This document shows, piece by piece, positions 1 through 11,989 of a DNA stretch of 64,000 nucleotides. The position numbers and the translations under genes were made by a program. Source of the stretch: Chrysophaeum taylorii. Taxonomy: Eukaryota > Sar > Pelagophyceae > Pelagomonadales > Pelagomonadaceae. Position 1 is the first letter of the stretch; each line of letters opens with the position of its first letter. Under the pieces are notes generated by a model that was not told the origin of the DNA, searched no databases, and was given only the letters and a program-made list of their open reading frames with translations. The stretch covers positions 62,001 to 126,000 of the forward strand of contig JAQMWT010000109.1 of assembly GCA_029834535.1 (NCBI GenBank). The letters run 5' to 3'.

Positions 1-1590
1 CACAGTGTAGCTCTCTGGACCCCTAACGTGTGAAAGGTTTATGCATTTCAGACGTTCTGAAGCGGAACGTGCTATAGAGAACAGTGAACAGTGGAACAAA
101 CAACAACAGAACAGGACAAATTAATTATGATGTCGAGCGTTGTTGTGATGTTGCGCAAAAGCGTCGGTATCCACAACATCAGATGTTGGTCCAATTCACC
201 CTCGCTATTATCGTCAGTTCGCTTTAACTCTGAAGAAGACGAATTTGATCATCAGAGGATAGGTGTTAGCAGTGTTGGTATTGTGCGTAGTCGGCATACT
301 CAAGGTGACCAAGGACATGACAGACGAAAGGAAAGGACATAGCAGCATCTGGTGTAGAACGTGTAGATCAATGCAGGAATAACACGATGGTGCATCAGAC
401 ATAGCTGTGTGGAGGTGATGGGCTGCTGTCGATTTGAACTCGCGTGCCTCATTATACGTCTGGAGGAGCATGCAATAGACGGATGAACGACCGAAAAGCG
501 ATGGACAAATACAGCAGGGTCGGTATTATGGTGTTCCTGATGCAACGAAGATGACAAATGTCACTACAAAGAAACAGTGACGTGTTCTCGGTCACTTAAT
601 TAAGGACCGTAGGTTTCTTGTATCTGTGTGAAGAGGTTAGAGCAAGCGATAGTTGGTGTTCTCGTGCCATCAACGCTGTTCGGTGTTAGTGAGACGTGAG
701 ATAAAGACCAGTGCTTTCTTTTAATGGTGTAAAGATTCAACCATATTGTCGTTAGCTTTATCTGGCGTGGAAGCGGGTGGATTATCGATCGGCGCTGGTG
801 ACATATTTCAGAAGTTATTATTAAAGGCATCAATGATATGGGATGGGCAGCCAACTTGGATTAACTACGACTTTATGCGGTGTAGATTAGAAGTTGGCAA
901 AAGTATTTAGCATTGGCGGTACCGTCTCGGAAGAATTTGCGTCAAGTTGATGAGAACATACAGTGCTCGAGCGTGAACATTAAGTAACTCTCAGGATTGG
1001 TAACACAGAATCTTCTGAACGTAACAAAGACCAAGCTGTAAGAATCTGATTTACTCATCGAAGGGACAGCTGCAATAAAGCATGGTGTTAGCGTCAGGGT
1101 TGACAATTTTAGAAGCATCAACGTTGCAGGATGTTGCAGTCTGCATGATGGCGCCTTTGAGCAGCATGCATGTGGCGGACTTTCAAGGCGGAGGATGGCC
1201 CTTATGTGGGCAGCTGGATCATTATAACAAGAGAGTGGAAGCTGATTATTGCAATGCCGCTATCCGCGTTCGACAAATTTACACATCCACAAATCAACAA
1301 AGAAAGGGCGCGGTACATCGAAGCAGTGCGATGCGTTGCTCAGACGCGAGATGATCCTCAATAATTTGGCGAATCCTGTCAGTTTTAAGCTCATCTTCAG
1401 TACAGATGATGAGCACGAGGTGCCGGCATCTCAGTTTGTTATAGCACTTTGGCCACGCCACATGCGCTTTGACAACCCGGCTTTAATGGGTGGAAAGCGG
1501 TGAAAGCAGATAGCTTCATTTGGAGATATGGCGGGGCATTCCGATGCGCTTTGCTTTGACACACAGCAATGAACTAAGATATGGATGTCG
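1..1590. other. Stretch without a recognisable gene
   Basis: AT-richer sequence with only short, unconvincing open frames on both strands. It lies next to decayed retrotransposon DNA and is probably older transposon sequence mutated beyond recognition, but nothing in it could be aligned by eye to the better preserved copy at 11.3 to 14.8 kb. Confidence 0.5.
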
Positions 1591-1594
1591 TCTA

Positions 1595-4500
1595 AGGTCG
1601 CCTGTTGTGCTTCAGTAAGCAGCGCTGCACGGACAAGCCAACACTGAGGATTCTTATGCTGAGGATGAGAAAGTTCGGAGGATGCACCAAGGGCGGATGT
1701 TGTTCCCTGACATCATAAAGTGCGTCAAATTTGCAATGTTTAAGCAGGAAATACCGGACTTTGATGGTTGCGATTTAGACGGTTTGTTGAACAGTTGCCT
1801 TGGGTGCCTTTGGCGTAACAGGCATAGATTGTTGATGTCTTGAGCCACCGACAAATAGGTTTGATGGCGATTAGGGGAACTAGTCAGTGCAACGCTGGAG
1901 TTAGAGCATTAAAAGGTGGGGATAGTGACAGTGCACCACCGACCACGGTTCAGGGTAGAATGGCGCCGGCTCACCCAGCGTCGTTTTTAGTGGTTCATAG
2001 TAAAAAGAATATCCACATCATGATCATTGCATTTCACATCGAGCCAGTATTCCTTGCATAGCAGGGTTAGTTAAAGTCATTTCGGACATAATGAAGGGTA
2101 AGGATTAACATTTGTTGAGCTATGAGTTGTTGTAAGCCAGTAACGTGCGAAATCGCTGAAAACGGAGCTCAAAAGTTTGAATAAATCCATCGGCGATATT
2201 TTGGTACCGGAAACATTGTAGACGTATACGTTTTAACTGTACGTAGTGCGAATACGGAACCAGCGATGGTTTGGCCTTAGTCGCACTGTCAGGATTGTTG
2301 GAAAGATGGACGCAGAGGCAGAGTCTGCAGTATAGGACATTACGGCATGAACGGCGTGCCGATGGGAGGGATGTCGTGAGCATCATAATCAGTAACAAGT
2401 GACCCTGAAGGTTGCGGAGAATAAGTAGTTTAACGAATGCAGAAACGCATTAACGGGCACGTAACCAGACCATAATCGGCACACATGGCAGGGCGATAAG
2501 TTCACTCATCAGCAGTAGCTGTGTAATACTGCAACTTAGACTTTAAGTGATGAGAGAACCAAACAAAGATGGCGACCGGTTGTAGATTTGCGGTCTTGTT
2601 CATAAGAGGGTCATTATCGGCATCATACGAACGCGACCAGTGGATCAAAATTACCGATTTTTGCTTTAGTGTAATCCAACATGGTGGCCATGTCAGTACG
2701 ATTACCGATAAGAAGCGAAGATGGTGCATTAGAGCGGAAGAACCAGAGTAGTACCAGAGGCGAAGATTACGATTTTCGGGCTTGCGCAAGTAGCGGAGCG
2801 TTCCTGTTAAACTTGAACAGCGAAGCGGATTATGCATTCGCAAAGGAGACAACGACTGAACTTGTGATAGATCGGGGCGACAGGCCAATTGGACAAACGT
2901 GACTTGCCAGTAGAGTAGGGTGAAGGAGGGCATGCTTATATCAGAAGATGGCTCTCAGTTTTATACGTGGCTGATGGTGACATCGGTGTGGAAGTGGGAC
3001 GTAACTGCATTAAATGGGGTACTCTTCGAACAATGCATCAAGTTTAGCCTGACAGTCCAGTGATATAGAACCATCATTTGTACGCGTTATGCGCATGCCG
3101 AGAGAGTGCGACTGAAGGTGTCGACTGAGTATTCGCTTTCAGGGCGCTGGAACTCGGCGTGAGGTTCCGAAGTGCAAGTAATGACGGCGTGTCTACTGAA
3201 GCGCCAAATTAAGCGCGTCATTTGGACTTTAGCGTAAATGCATTGTGTATTCGAAATCGGTATAGCCTAATAGATCAAAGAAGCCGTTTATGGTTTGATT
3301 CCAAAGGGCAGGGCTCTGACATGTCATAAAGAATTTAAATGGCGCAGGAGACGACGGCATTTAGTAAAGGATCGAAGGTATGCGGCGTGGCAGTTGACAT
3401 AGACATGAGAATCGATGGGAGCTTGAACAAAAGCGTTAGGACGTCGACATGGTAGGCGAAGTCGCAGATGAGCGCTAGCGCCAGAACACAACGGATGTGT
3501 GCTGTGCCATAGGTGAATATTGTTGAAAAATCGGTGCCCAGAGGGCTAAGATCCTCGTAGGACCAGGCTTTATGTTTAATGTATGACCAGCAGCGTTGGT
3601 TTTATACGTAGACGAGGCGGGTGTCAATAGGCTTTGAGTTGACCATTGGCAGCGCTTTTTAAAGCAGCCAAACTTAACAATATCAAAATCTCCTTGGAGA
3701 TGGCAGCAACATAAACGCGATCAGCGTCTGAGAGAAGACGAGGAGCGTTCAACTCGCATTCATCAATTTTGATATCTTGGCTTGAATCTTGTATTCGTCC
3801 GAACCAACAGTGCTGGGTCATGGTCGCGTCAGATGAGCGATGCGTAAACGACATTATCGTGCAGATGAGCGTGATCGGGATCTTCGACAGGTGAACAACT
3901 AGTGAGGAGCATCACCAAGGTGGGCTCAATGTAATGCGTTGCACGGTGATATAGTCTTCGATGGCGGAGGATGAGGCTCGGAGGCACCATAAAGCGTCAT
4001 TATGATCCAAAATGGGTGGGGCGTGAACAAAGCATACATATTGAGCAGGAGGAACTGAAAGGCGTGAGCATGTTCAGAAATGAATGAACGAGAGCTGGGG
4101 AGGTGAAAGTCGCAGGTTGGTGTCGTCGCAGTGAACATGAGGAGCATCAGGCGATGGGTGCTATGGCTCCTACACATAAACTGAAGAGGACTGTGAGATC
4201 GCTTGGTGCACATGGTGATGAAGGGATGGTGTAAATTCCCCCTCTGGAGGTATAGCCGTCAGTGGATGTGTGACAAGATGAAGGTGGAGGGTGGGGTCGC
4301 AGAAGGCTGTGGCGGAGGTCATACGGTAAGCGGCGTAGCCACCGGCGTTTATAAGCGGCAACAGTAGGCGAAGCAATGATAGAACATCATTGAGATTGGT
4401 TTGCGACGAGGCTGAGGGTGATGAGGACCACAGGTGGGACGTGGGACATCCGGAATATAGACCGACCGATAAGATGGTAAAAGTGGCAAGGTGGAAGACA

Positions 4501-4785
4501 CGTCAGATGTAGGTGTGGTGGCAGAGTGGCGGGTGCAGAAGCAGCTGGAGCATGGCAGGAGAGGAGCATGGAGATGAGAAGAAAGAGTCCCCTCTCATGG
4601 TCAGTGTCGGTAGGCATAGCATTCCCCCTCTGCGCCGCATCATTGGGGTGCTGTGAACAGAGAAGGAATGGGTGAAGGTGCAGGAGGTGGATGCTTTCAT
4701 AATCAGGAGGAATTTGAAAAAGATGAGAAAAGTCAGTTTAGAGAAACACGGACTTGACCGTTTTCAGGATTAAGGACAACATCGT
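1595..4785 (-). mobile_element. Decayed Ty1/copia retrotransposon, RNase H/RT part (old copy)
   Basis: This stretch aligns base for base, with many substitutions and small indels, to the better preserved copy at about 11.48 to 14.785 kb. Both share the AATGAAGGGTAAGGATTAA block (about 2,090 and 11,967), the CCCCCTCTGGAGGTATAGCC block (about 4,239 and 14,281) and a CTCTGC-CCGCA block near 4,626 and 14,712. Minus-strand fragments still read like RNase H (LSNNPDSATKAK at about 2.3 kb; ACRPDLSQ and LRYLRKPENRNLRLW at about 2.7 to 2.9 kb) and like the connection and finger parts of RT further up. No frame stays open for more than about 140 codons, so it cannot encode a working enzyme. Integrase remnants follow directly at higher coordinates, in the order expected for copia (INT-RT-RH) on the minus strand. 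Confidence 0.85.
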
Positions 4786-5520
4786 AAATGATTACATGGG
4801 GTGTTATTAAAGGCACTTTCCATAAATGGTGGGACGGCATAGGGGTTCATATTTATGAAATTCGTTAGGTTCCAAATGCAGATAACAAACAGAACCAAAA
4901 GGTTTGAGGTAGTCTTGTTGGGGAACATTACATTGGTCTAACAAAACTTGTTGGGGGCTTAGGACTTTATTAAATACGTTCGAGAAACGTTAGGGGAGAT
5001 TAGCGATTGGATGGCGTATAACAGCCCAAGGGTAGTGTGGTGCTGGATCTGTTAGGGGGTGACCTTTATAGGATACATTGCGCATATGCCGGAGTCGTGT
5101 AGACGCGGCAGTGGCTATGTGACCAACAGCGGCTACTTGGATTAAAGATTGTGCAGTAAGGGAACGCGGACATATTAATACATGTTCCACACGAAAGGGT
5201 TGTAACATGCTGAGATAAATAGGGTTTAAAGGAATCACAATAGTTTGTTTTAGTTGTACATGAACATAAGTAGAGCAAAAATTGCGGACAAACTCAAGGG
5301 CACAAAATTCGCTGGAGTTAGTGCGCGACAAAGTACACTAACAGAAATTTAGAAATGAGACACTTGAAAACAATGATATGTGAAAGGATCCCCATTCCGA
5401 GACACAGATACGTAACCACCGTCACATGCCCAGGCTTCAGGTTGAAAAATTTCGAATGATGGTTGCTTGTAAGGTGATGTGGATGAAGCGTTTTTATGAT
5501 CGTACAATCCACACAGAACT
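4740..5520 (-). pseudogene. Remnant of copia-type integrase
   Basis: Minus-strand fragments carry SEFCALEFVRNFCSTY, matching the integrase core context around its second acidic residue (usually DNGTEF or DNSGEF followed by F..FC). Further downstream are HPLTDPAPHYPWAVIRH and a FGSVCYLHLEPNEFHKYEP-like stretch, resembling the C-terminal part of copia integrases (FG..C.VH.P...R.KF). Stops and frame changes interrupt it throughout. It sits immediately upstream, in the sense of transcription, of the RT/RNase H relic at 1.6 to 4.78 kb, which supports one original element. Confidence 0.65.
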
Positions 5521-8500
5521 TACGTAGGGTACGTCAGATGGGTGGTGTCCAGGACTGGCAATAACCTGAACAGCTTATAGCTTGAGAATCACTGAGAATG
5601 GTGGATGTTGTGAAAATTGGTAGCTCGTTGTTGCGCATCTCGAAATGCGGGTGCCTCTGGCATGGCGGCATCGAAGGGCGCATGCTTTCATGGAGCTGCG
5701 GCGTTATAAGAGGGTATTTGTTTTCTTTAGTAGGGATGATGTCTTGCGGATGAGGTGTTAGAGAGGAAGGCATGAGCTTGATAGAGATGAAAATGAGGAT
5801 TCGTGGTTAGAGCAGGATTATCACAACATGGTTTTTGTGGAGATTGTAGATTGTATGTAATGGAACTCGTGTAATGTTAAGGATGATCTGTTGGAATATA
5901 TTTGTGAAGAAGGTTGACCTATAGTTTTGGTTAGAGGCATGATCAGGGTCAAACGATGGTGATAGCGTTAATATACGCAAGTCATGAACAAGCTGACACA
6001 AATGTTTATAAATTATGATATGTTCCAGCTGGAATAGTACGCGATGTATCAAGCATAGGTCAGGGACAAAGACAGAAAATTGATTTGGTGCGCTGTGGTT
6101 TTGGCGCGTGCCAATTCGCGAGTTAGTAGTGTCGAATGCGATCGGTCGTGGATCGTACACGAGCATATTAGCAAATCCACGTGGTAGGAGTAGAAGTGTA
6201 TATAGAATGAACTTTGCACCATCTTCCTATCGCTTGATGTAGCAAGCCCAGATATCTGCTTTGGGACAAATGCAGCGTCACAAAGCAAACACATCGATAA
6301 ATTCGAGACGATTTTCCTGAGGGTAGAAGACAAAAGAATCGTGAAATACAGGAGAGTATAGGTGACCAGGCGCTTGTACTAAACGACGCGTCTTGATTTT
6401 CATTATTATGATGGTATGCAGGCAAAGCCAAGAAAACGTAACTGGTTGCGAAGAAGCAGTCATCGATTCCGGCATCATGGTTAGAGGAAGGTTTCGACAA
6501 AAGCATTGCAGTGCCTGGTATTTAGAAGAGGGTGAAACTGTTATGTCTCCGCCTATGTCTTTTGATGATAAATGATGGACGAAGTAGAGGTTTAAAAATA
6601 ACCTGTGAGATGGTTGGTTAGATTCGATGGTTGTAATACGAAAGGACATGATGGTAGAGATTTAGGGACATCATGTATTATAGGAGCACAGAAGAGTTCA
6701 ATAGGGATCTCATGCAAGCAATGGTTTTCTTGAATTATCAGAGATCCCAGGCGAAGTTAAATGCCGCCATTTCATGTTGACGAGGATGTTCGACTGTTTT
6801 ATTAGAGTGCGAACGAAGGCAGCATGATTAAGGTTTCAAACTCGATCACAGTTAAGCGCACGGATCCAGCATGACGAAAAGCGCCCGAGTTTAAGTCGGG
6901 AACTGAATGGTGCGTCAGAAAAGACCGCGTCAAGGTTTAGTCGACTATTAACGGCGACTGATGGGATAGCGTGGTCTGCAATGTCCAGAAAGGAAGCGAC
7001 TCGTAGTTTATTAGGCCATGAAAGCAGATCAGAAGGCCGGTGTTATATTTACGTGCAACGAGGATCCATCTTTTCTCTGGCGATGATAGCAAAGCGGAAA
7101 TCGGTATAGCATGCACCGTATATTACCCTGATCGCCGACTGTGGTTGCGATGGAGGACAGTGCCTCATGAATCACGAGCCTTTGCGAGGCTCGCCCTCCG
7201 GGTTGGCACCTGTTCGCCTGGGCAGACCGGTTGGCAGCGGAACGTTGCCCAGTGGGACGGGGTTAGCCGGGGGCGAAGACGGAAGGTTATGGGCGGGCGG
7301 TTGTCAGTCACATCGCGGTCTCCTCGTCGCATGGCGGCGTGGTCACTCTCCGCCGACCGACCATTGGCGCTCCTCGTCTACAGGCCAGTGTTCCGGACTG
7401 GCGCCTGTCGGTCCAGCCTGGCATGCTCAGGAAGGTAAATCGGCGTATCCACCGTATAGTGCATCGTTGAAGATGGATGCTGTAAATATATTCTCTTCAT
7501 ACGATGCGGTGTGTGGTGTGTCATTTCCATGAAAGAACAAGCGGCTTTAAAAGCAAAAGTACACTTAGAGCGGAAACAAGGAATGAATATTCACGCTCGA
7601 AGGTGAAATGGATCTCCCATTGATTATGTTGCGATTTGGCATGGTGATGTCAATTCCACTAGCATCGGTGTAATATCGTGCACGTTCAGCGTCCGATGCT
7701 CGATGGAGATATGTCAGAAACTTAGGTAGGGATGAGCTTCGATGGAATTACCAACGTCTCGTAGCGTGCGTGATATTGTCGTCGCTCTCAACAAGAACTT
7801 TAACGTTGATGTTGATTTGCAAGTCATTAGAAGCGCAAGCCAAGAATGCAGGGTGGACATCCCAGAGCAAAGTAGAGTTACAGTAGGTGTTCGTGGGCTA
7901 GGAGATGAAGTACTGGTGGAAGCAAACGTGTGGTAACCTTGCGTCATACGGGAGGTGGGAAATGCTTGCGTATGTAAGGCATGCGAATGCATGGACTCCA
8001 GGATGGTTTTAACCCATGGGACGTAAATTACGCGTTCCATGAGGGTGGAGTATAGTTTAAGCGCGCGTTGTTCATTATAAGCACATAGTCTGAACTGTAG
8101 TGAGCGAAGTTCCATTTACGCTTTTGCTTGTTGTAGCGAATAAATGGTAGAGTTGGCAACAGGTTAACTGAGTCTAAACAAAGCGATCTTGACATTATCA
8201 TCAATTTTACTCTGGATAGATGATTGTCCTTTAAATTCAACTCCATAAAGATGCCAAGTTTATCTTCTCCCCATTGGTCGCGCTGATGATGTGCAGATCA
8301 GGGATCGTTATGGTCGTTTTGCTTGGGTAGAAAAGCGCAACGTCGCTTACGCATCATTTGGATGGGGAGAGCAGGAATGACGGTCCTTATAATCATATGT
8401 GTGTTCTCTGCGTATCCGTAGCGATGGATAGCAGGTGATAGGACTCGGGTAGCTTTACGATGTGGATAGGATCAGCATAACGTTTAAAGTTAATTACGTT

Positions 8501-9930
8501 GAGAAGCACATGTCAGCATATCTGGCGTAGTCATTGGCAAAAATGGCGCTCGTTGTACAGTTTGGCATTGTGCATAACAGGCATGTGTTGAGCTTTGACC
8601 AAACACGTACGTGTCATGAAACGCGTTTGTTCGGAAGGCACAACGACAGTGTAAAACCAGTGTTTAATTTGGTAGCAACACAGGATCTGTGCCATCTTCA
8701 TCATCTTCGTTGGGTAGATAGGGAGCTCAGAGTGCGAGAACCGAGCTTGACGACGAACGATAGCATTCTGAGCTTGCATTTGGTGCTGCAATGCGGCTGG
8801 ATGTCGTTTCATCATCTTTAATGGACAGAAAGGTGTGGAACATTTTCTGTATCAGCAGTCCCTCTGCTCCGCATCACTGGGGGACGCAGAACCAGATGTT
8901 TCAGTTTGAATTTTCCTTCTGAAACAAGGGATTCATCGGTTCCTAAGGGTTCAAATGGTATTGGACATAGTATCAACTCGAGATAAGTAGAGATGAACTT
9001 GGGTGGCTTCGTCAGGATCTAGGACGTGGAAAGCTTGAGCGGTTGTCAGAGGGTACTCAGTAGCCATTTCATCCTGTACCATTTAGAGTCGGTAGAGGTG
9101 GGATTCGCTTCGTAATTTACCAAACAGGTGGCGAAGACGATCGCTTGATGGCGGCCCGGTCCATAAGAGACATATAGAGCGTGCATTACGGTTAGAGGAG
9201 GGTGAGTAGACAGGACGATCGAAGCTGGTACCTTTGACGTTATAATTTGAGGTGGACGATAGTACGACGTCACGAGGTGAAATTCGTGATGAAATCTTGC
9301 ATTACAAGCGCGAGCGTTGAAGCCAGACATCCAGCTACAGTAGCTACAACAGTGGCGTTGTTTAAGTGGCGGGATTGATGAATAGTCATCAATAACCTTA
9401 AGTGGCTTGGTAGCGGTAGTACCAGGGATGTAAGGGATCCAGGAAGCGGGTTTATCAAGCGTCGGTTAGAAAGGCATTTCATTCGCGTATCTACAAGACA
9501 ATAACGGACGAACGTCGTTAGGATCAACGCTTTAACAGTTCAGGATCGTGAATCGAGTTGTTCCCAGAGCGTCTCGTAGAGTTTACACCATTCCAATAAA
9601 GATTGAAATAGCGCTCGTGATCCGAGGTTGAGCATATAGACGGTAGATGCCGTGAGCTTTAAGAGTGATTATGGGTATTAAATGGATTGATGCATCATTA
9701 TTTAATTGCTTTGCCTGAGATTGGAAAGCAAGGAACCGACAAATACATGGGCATACCAATTAACGACATTTGCAAATTAAACAGATTTAAGCTCAGTGAC
9801 ATCGTGAACACGATGCCATAGTAATGGTGAGCTAAAGCATTACGCACACATGTTTATTAGGATGTGCACTAAGTGCATATATCTTCTTTAGTTGAGGCCA
9901 CATAGCGAGTGCGGTTTGTCTTGTGATTCA
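5520..9930 (-). mobile_element. Probable interior of the decayed copia element, unreadable
   Basis: AT-rich DNA between the integrase remnant and the gag-like frame. Position and base composition suggest the decayed gag, protease and integrase N-terminal part of the old element, but I could not read a convincing protein in any frame. Two parts stand out and are listed separately: a GC-rich island at about 7.16 to 7.44 kb and a 24-base motif at 8,860 that recurs in the RT-proximal part of both copia copies. Confidence 0.35.
7160..7440. other. GC-rich island inserted in AT-rich transposon relic
   Basis: About 280 bases are markedly GC-rich while both flanks are AT-rich and decayed. The island holds two related stretches, GGTTGGCACCTGTTCGCCTG near 7,201 and GACTGGCGCCTGTCGGTCCAG near 7,397. 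Two long overlapping plus-strand frames cover it but neither resembles a known protein. It could be an inserted host fragment or a short interspersed element. Confidence 0.4.
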
Positions 9931-9932
9931 GA

Positions 9933-10508
9933 TTAATGGTACAAGAAACCAGCATAAGTTTCGCCGTGTTTGATCCAGTCGGTATTAGAGAGACCTGTAA
10001 AGGACATGTTAGTTAGAGAAGAATCATACACAATTGATTTAGGGAATCGGGTATCTAATAGATGGACGGGTTTAACATCCTCATTTAATTCGGGACGAAC
10101 GAGATTATAGGACTCTTGGTAATAAAGTCGTTCGAGATTGTTACGGACATCAACTGTTAGTTGATGTGATGAATTGACATGCCAAGTTTTAAAATGATCA
10201 GGCAGGGCATCTTCATCAGGTAAGTTTAAATCGCTTACTTGTTCAGCTTTCCATTGAGCGAAGATGATACCAACTTCTTGTTCAAGAAGCTGATTATAAT
10301 CCGGAGCATTCCGGGTGTAAGCTTCATATGAATCGAAGCAGAATAACGCGTCCACATATGGACTTGTCATGTGCCTGCGAAGCACCTCAATTTGCAACCT
10401 CACTTTGGTTGAGTTGTCTTGGAAACGCAATCCTGCGTTAATTTTATCAACGAGGATTTGTTCTTGTTTGTAGATATCCGTAGTGGATATTGGTTTTTGT
10501 TTTGACAT
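9933..10508 (-). CDS. Gag-like ORF of a retrotransposon
   Basis: A 191-codon frame with an ATG start at 10,508, intact among decayed neighbours. The product is hydrophilic (starts MSKQKPISTTDIYKQEQ), with no membrane segment and no zinc knuckle in the surviving part. I did not recognise it from a specific family. The gag assignment is inferred from position: it lies where copia gag would start if the relic at 1.6 to 9.9 kb is one minus-strand element. Its openness, compared with the mutated region below it, suggests either a younger insertion or chance survival. It could instead be an unrelated hypothetical gene. Confidence 0.4.
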   Translation of the reverse strand: MSKQKPISTTDIYKQEQILVDKINAGLRFQDNSTKVRLQIEVLRRHMTSPYVDALFCFDSYEAYTRNAPDYNQLLEQEVGIIFAQWKAEQVSDLNLPDEDALPDHFKTWHVNSSHQLTVDVRNNLERLYYQESYNLVRPELNEDVKPVHLLDTRFPKSIVYDSSLTNMSFTGLSNTDWIKHGETYAGFLYH

Positions 10509-10509
10509 G

Positions 10510-11300
10510 ATTGTGACCTATTAGGAATAGGTTATAGGATTGATAGACATATTCGACACATAAGAATGAAGGGCTTCTCGAGTGCGGGTTCTATGTACAG
10601 TACGCTATTTTAAACGTGGGCTTATTGACAAGACCAAACAAATCAACATGCTATTTAAAAACAGGATGACTTGAGACTGAAGAATGGATTAATTCTCGAG
10701 CAGTCAGTCTTTTGTTGGGGAATGGAAGGAAAAACCCGTACAAGTTTCCGCGGCTTGTATAGGAAAAATTTTAATTTTATTAGCCATGCGAGTGCATATG
10801 ACCAGTGACCGACCCAACTCGGTCACAAACCAAATTAACTGGTGGGCATATACCGTCACATAACAAATATGTACAGTAGACCACCGCCAAACACATTGTC
10901 GCGTTGTACTCGTGATCAGGCGTAAATTGATCACTCTATTTATACGTACAACACAGTTGGGCTGACACACCTACGCATCTGGGCCCATAACCTGGAGAGA
11001 TTTGACTCTCTCCGGGTACATGGTAGAGACTGCGTGCAGTCTTAGGCGTGTACAGACCATTCCGCTTGTCACATGCTACTACACAAGGTAGGGATTTAAG
11101 CCCTAACTCCTTAAGGACATTAGGTCCCATAGAAGCGTTTACTCTGACAACGAGGAACGAAGCCTCTGTTAATTAAACAGAAAACCCCGTACCTGACGGT
11201 ACGCACCTGGAGGCCTACTCCATGTTGGAAAAGAGCTTCAGACTGGGTTCTTCATAGTCATGAATAAATAATTGCGGAAGGGTAAGGAAGGAAAAAAGGA
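10510..11300. other. Candidate LTR/leader region, no gene
   Basis: AT-rich, no credible frame. It contains TGTTGGGGAATGG at about 10,714 and another TGTTGG at 11,224, and a CCAACA at 11,512. Copia LTRs often begin TGTTGG and end CCAACA, so an LTR shared by two tandem copies could lie between about 10.7 and 11.5 kb. I could not confirm a second LTR copy or a primer-binding site by eye. Confidence 0.25.
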
Positions 11301-11653
11301 ACGAGGGAAAGCCGTATTACGGAGAGAAAACCCTCGTGTAGAGAAAGGTGTGAAATGTTCCAGTGTCGCACACATAATAGTGTAGCTTTCTGGAGTTAGG
11401 AGCATTACGTACACGTTTCGCCTTTAGACACGGTAGAGAACTCAAGAAGTGGAGATTTTCAACACAGCATTTTCTTTGTGCACCAGTAAGTAGCTGTTGG
11501 TTGGACTGATGCCAACATTGAGGATTCTTAGATGACGGTCGCAAGAAATTAGGTGTTTGTGTGCCAAGCGAAAGAACGTTCCCAGACATCATCGCCATAA
11601 CATCGAATTTACAATGCTTTAATAGGAAGTATTCTGTGTTTACAACATGAGAT

Positions 11654-11875
11654 TTAGTATTGTGTTGATTGTGACGTGGGAGTCACTGGGGAGGACTGAT
11701 TTCCTTGAGCAACAGAAAGAGACGTTTGATGTTTGCGGCTATTGGGAGAACCAGTAGGGGCAATTCCTGGGTTCAGAGCATTAAACGGAGAAGATAATGA
11801 TGATATGCCGCCACGTCCACGGTTCAATACAGAGTAACGTCGGTTCGCAGCATCCTTGGTCTTGGCAGGATTCAT
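11654..11875 (-). CDS. Small ORF downstream of copia RNase H, unknown
   Basis: A 73-codon frame beginning MNPAKTKDAANRRYSVLNRG, rich in Ser, Gly and Pro. It starts about 115 bases after the RNase H stop on the same strand. A diverged counterpart (VLNRG read from about 1.95 kb) lies at the same distance below the old RNase H copy, so this block belongs to the element. It may be a short 3' accessory ORF, the start of the next tandem element's gag, or non-coding LTR sequence. I recognise no domain. Confidence 0.25.
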   Translation of the reverse strand: MNPAKTKDAANRRYSVLNRGRGGISSLSSPFNALNPGIAPTGSPNSRKHQTSLSVAQGNQSSPVTPTSQSTQY

Positions 11876-11989
11876 TTTATAGAAATCCTCACATTGCGTA
11901 TTTCACATTTTAGCGAGCCACGATACCGTTTTCAATGGGGGTTAGTTTAATGTCAATGCGAACATAATGAAGGGTAAGGATTAAGCATC

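Noticed and set aside
7160-7440. SINE promoter (TTGCCCAGTGGG as an A box)
   Set aside because: No matching B box at the proper distance. Kept only as a GC-rich island.
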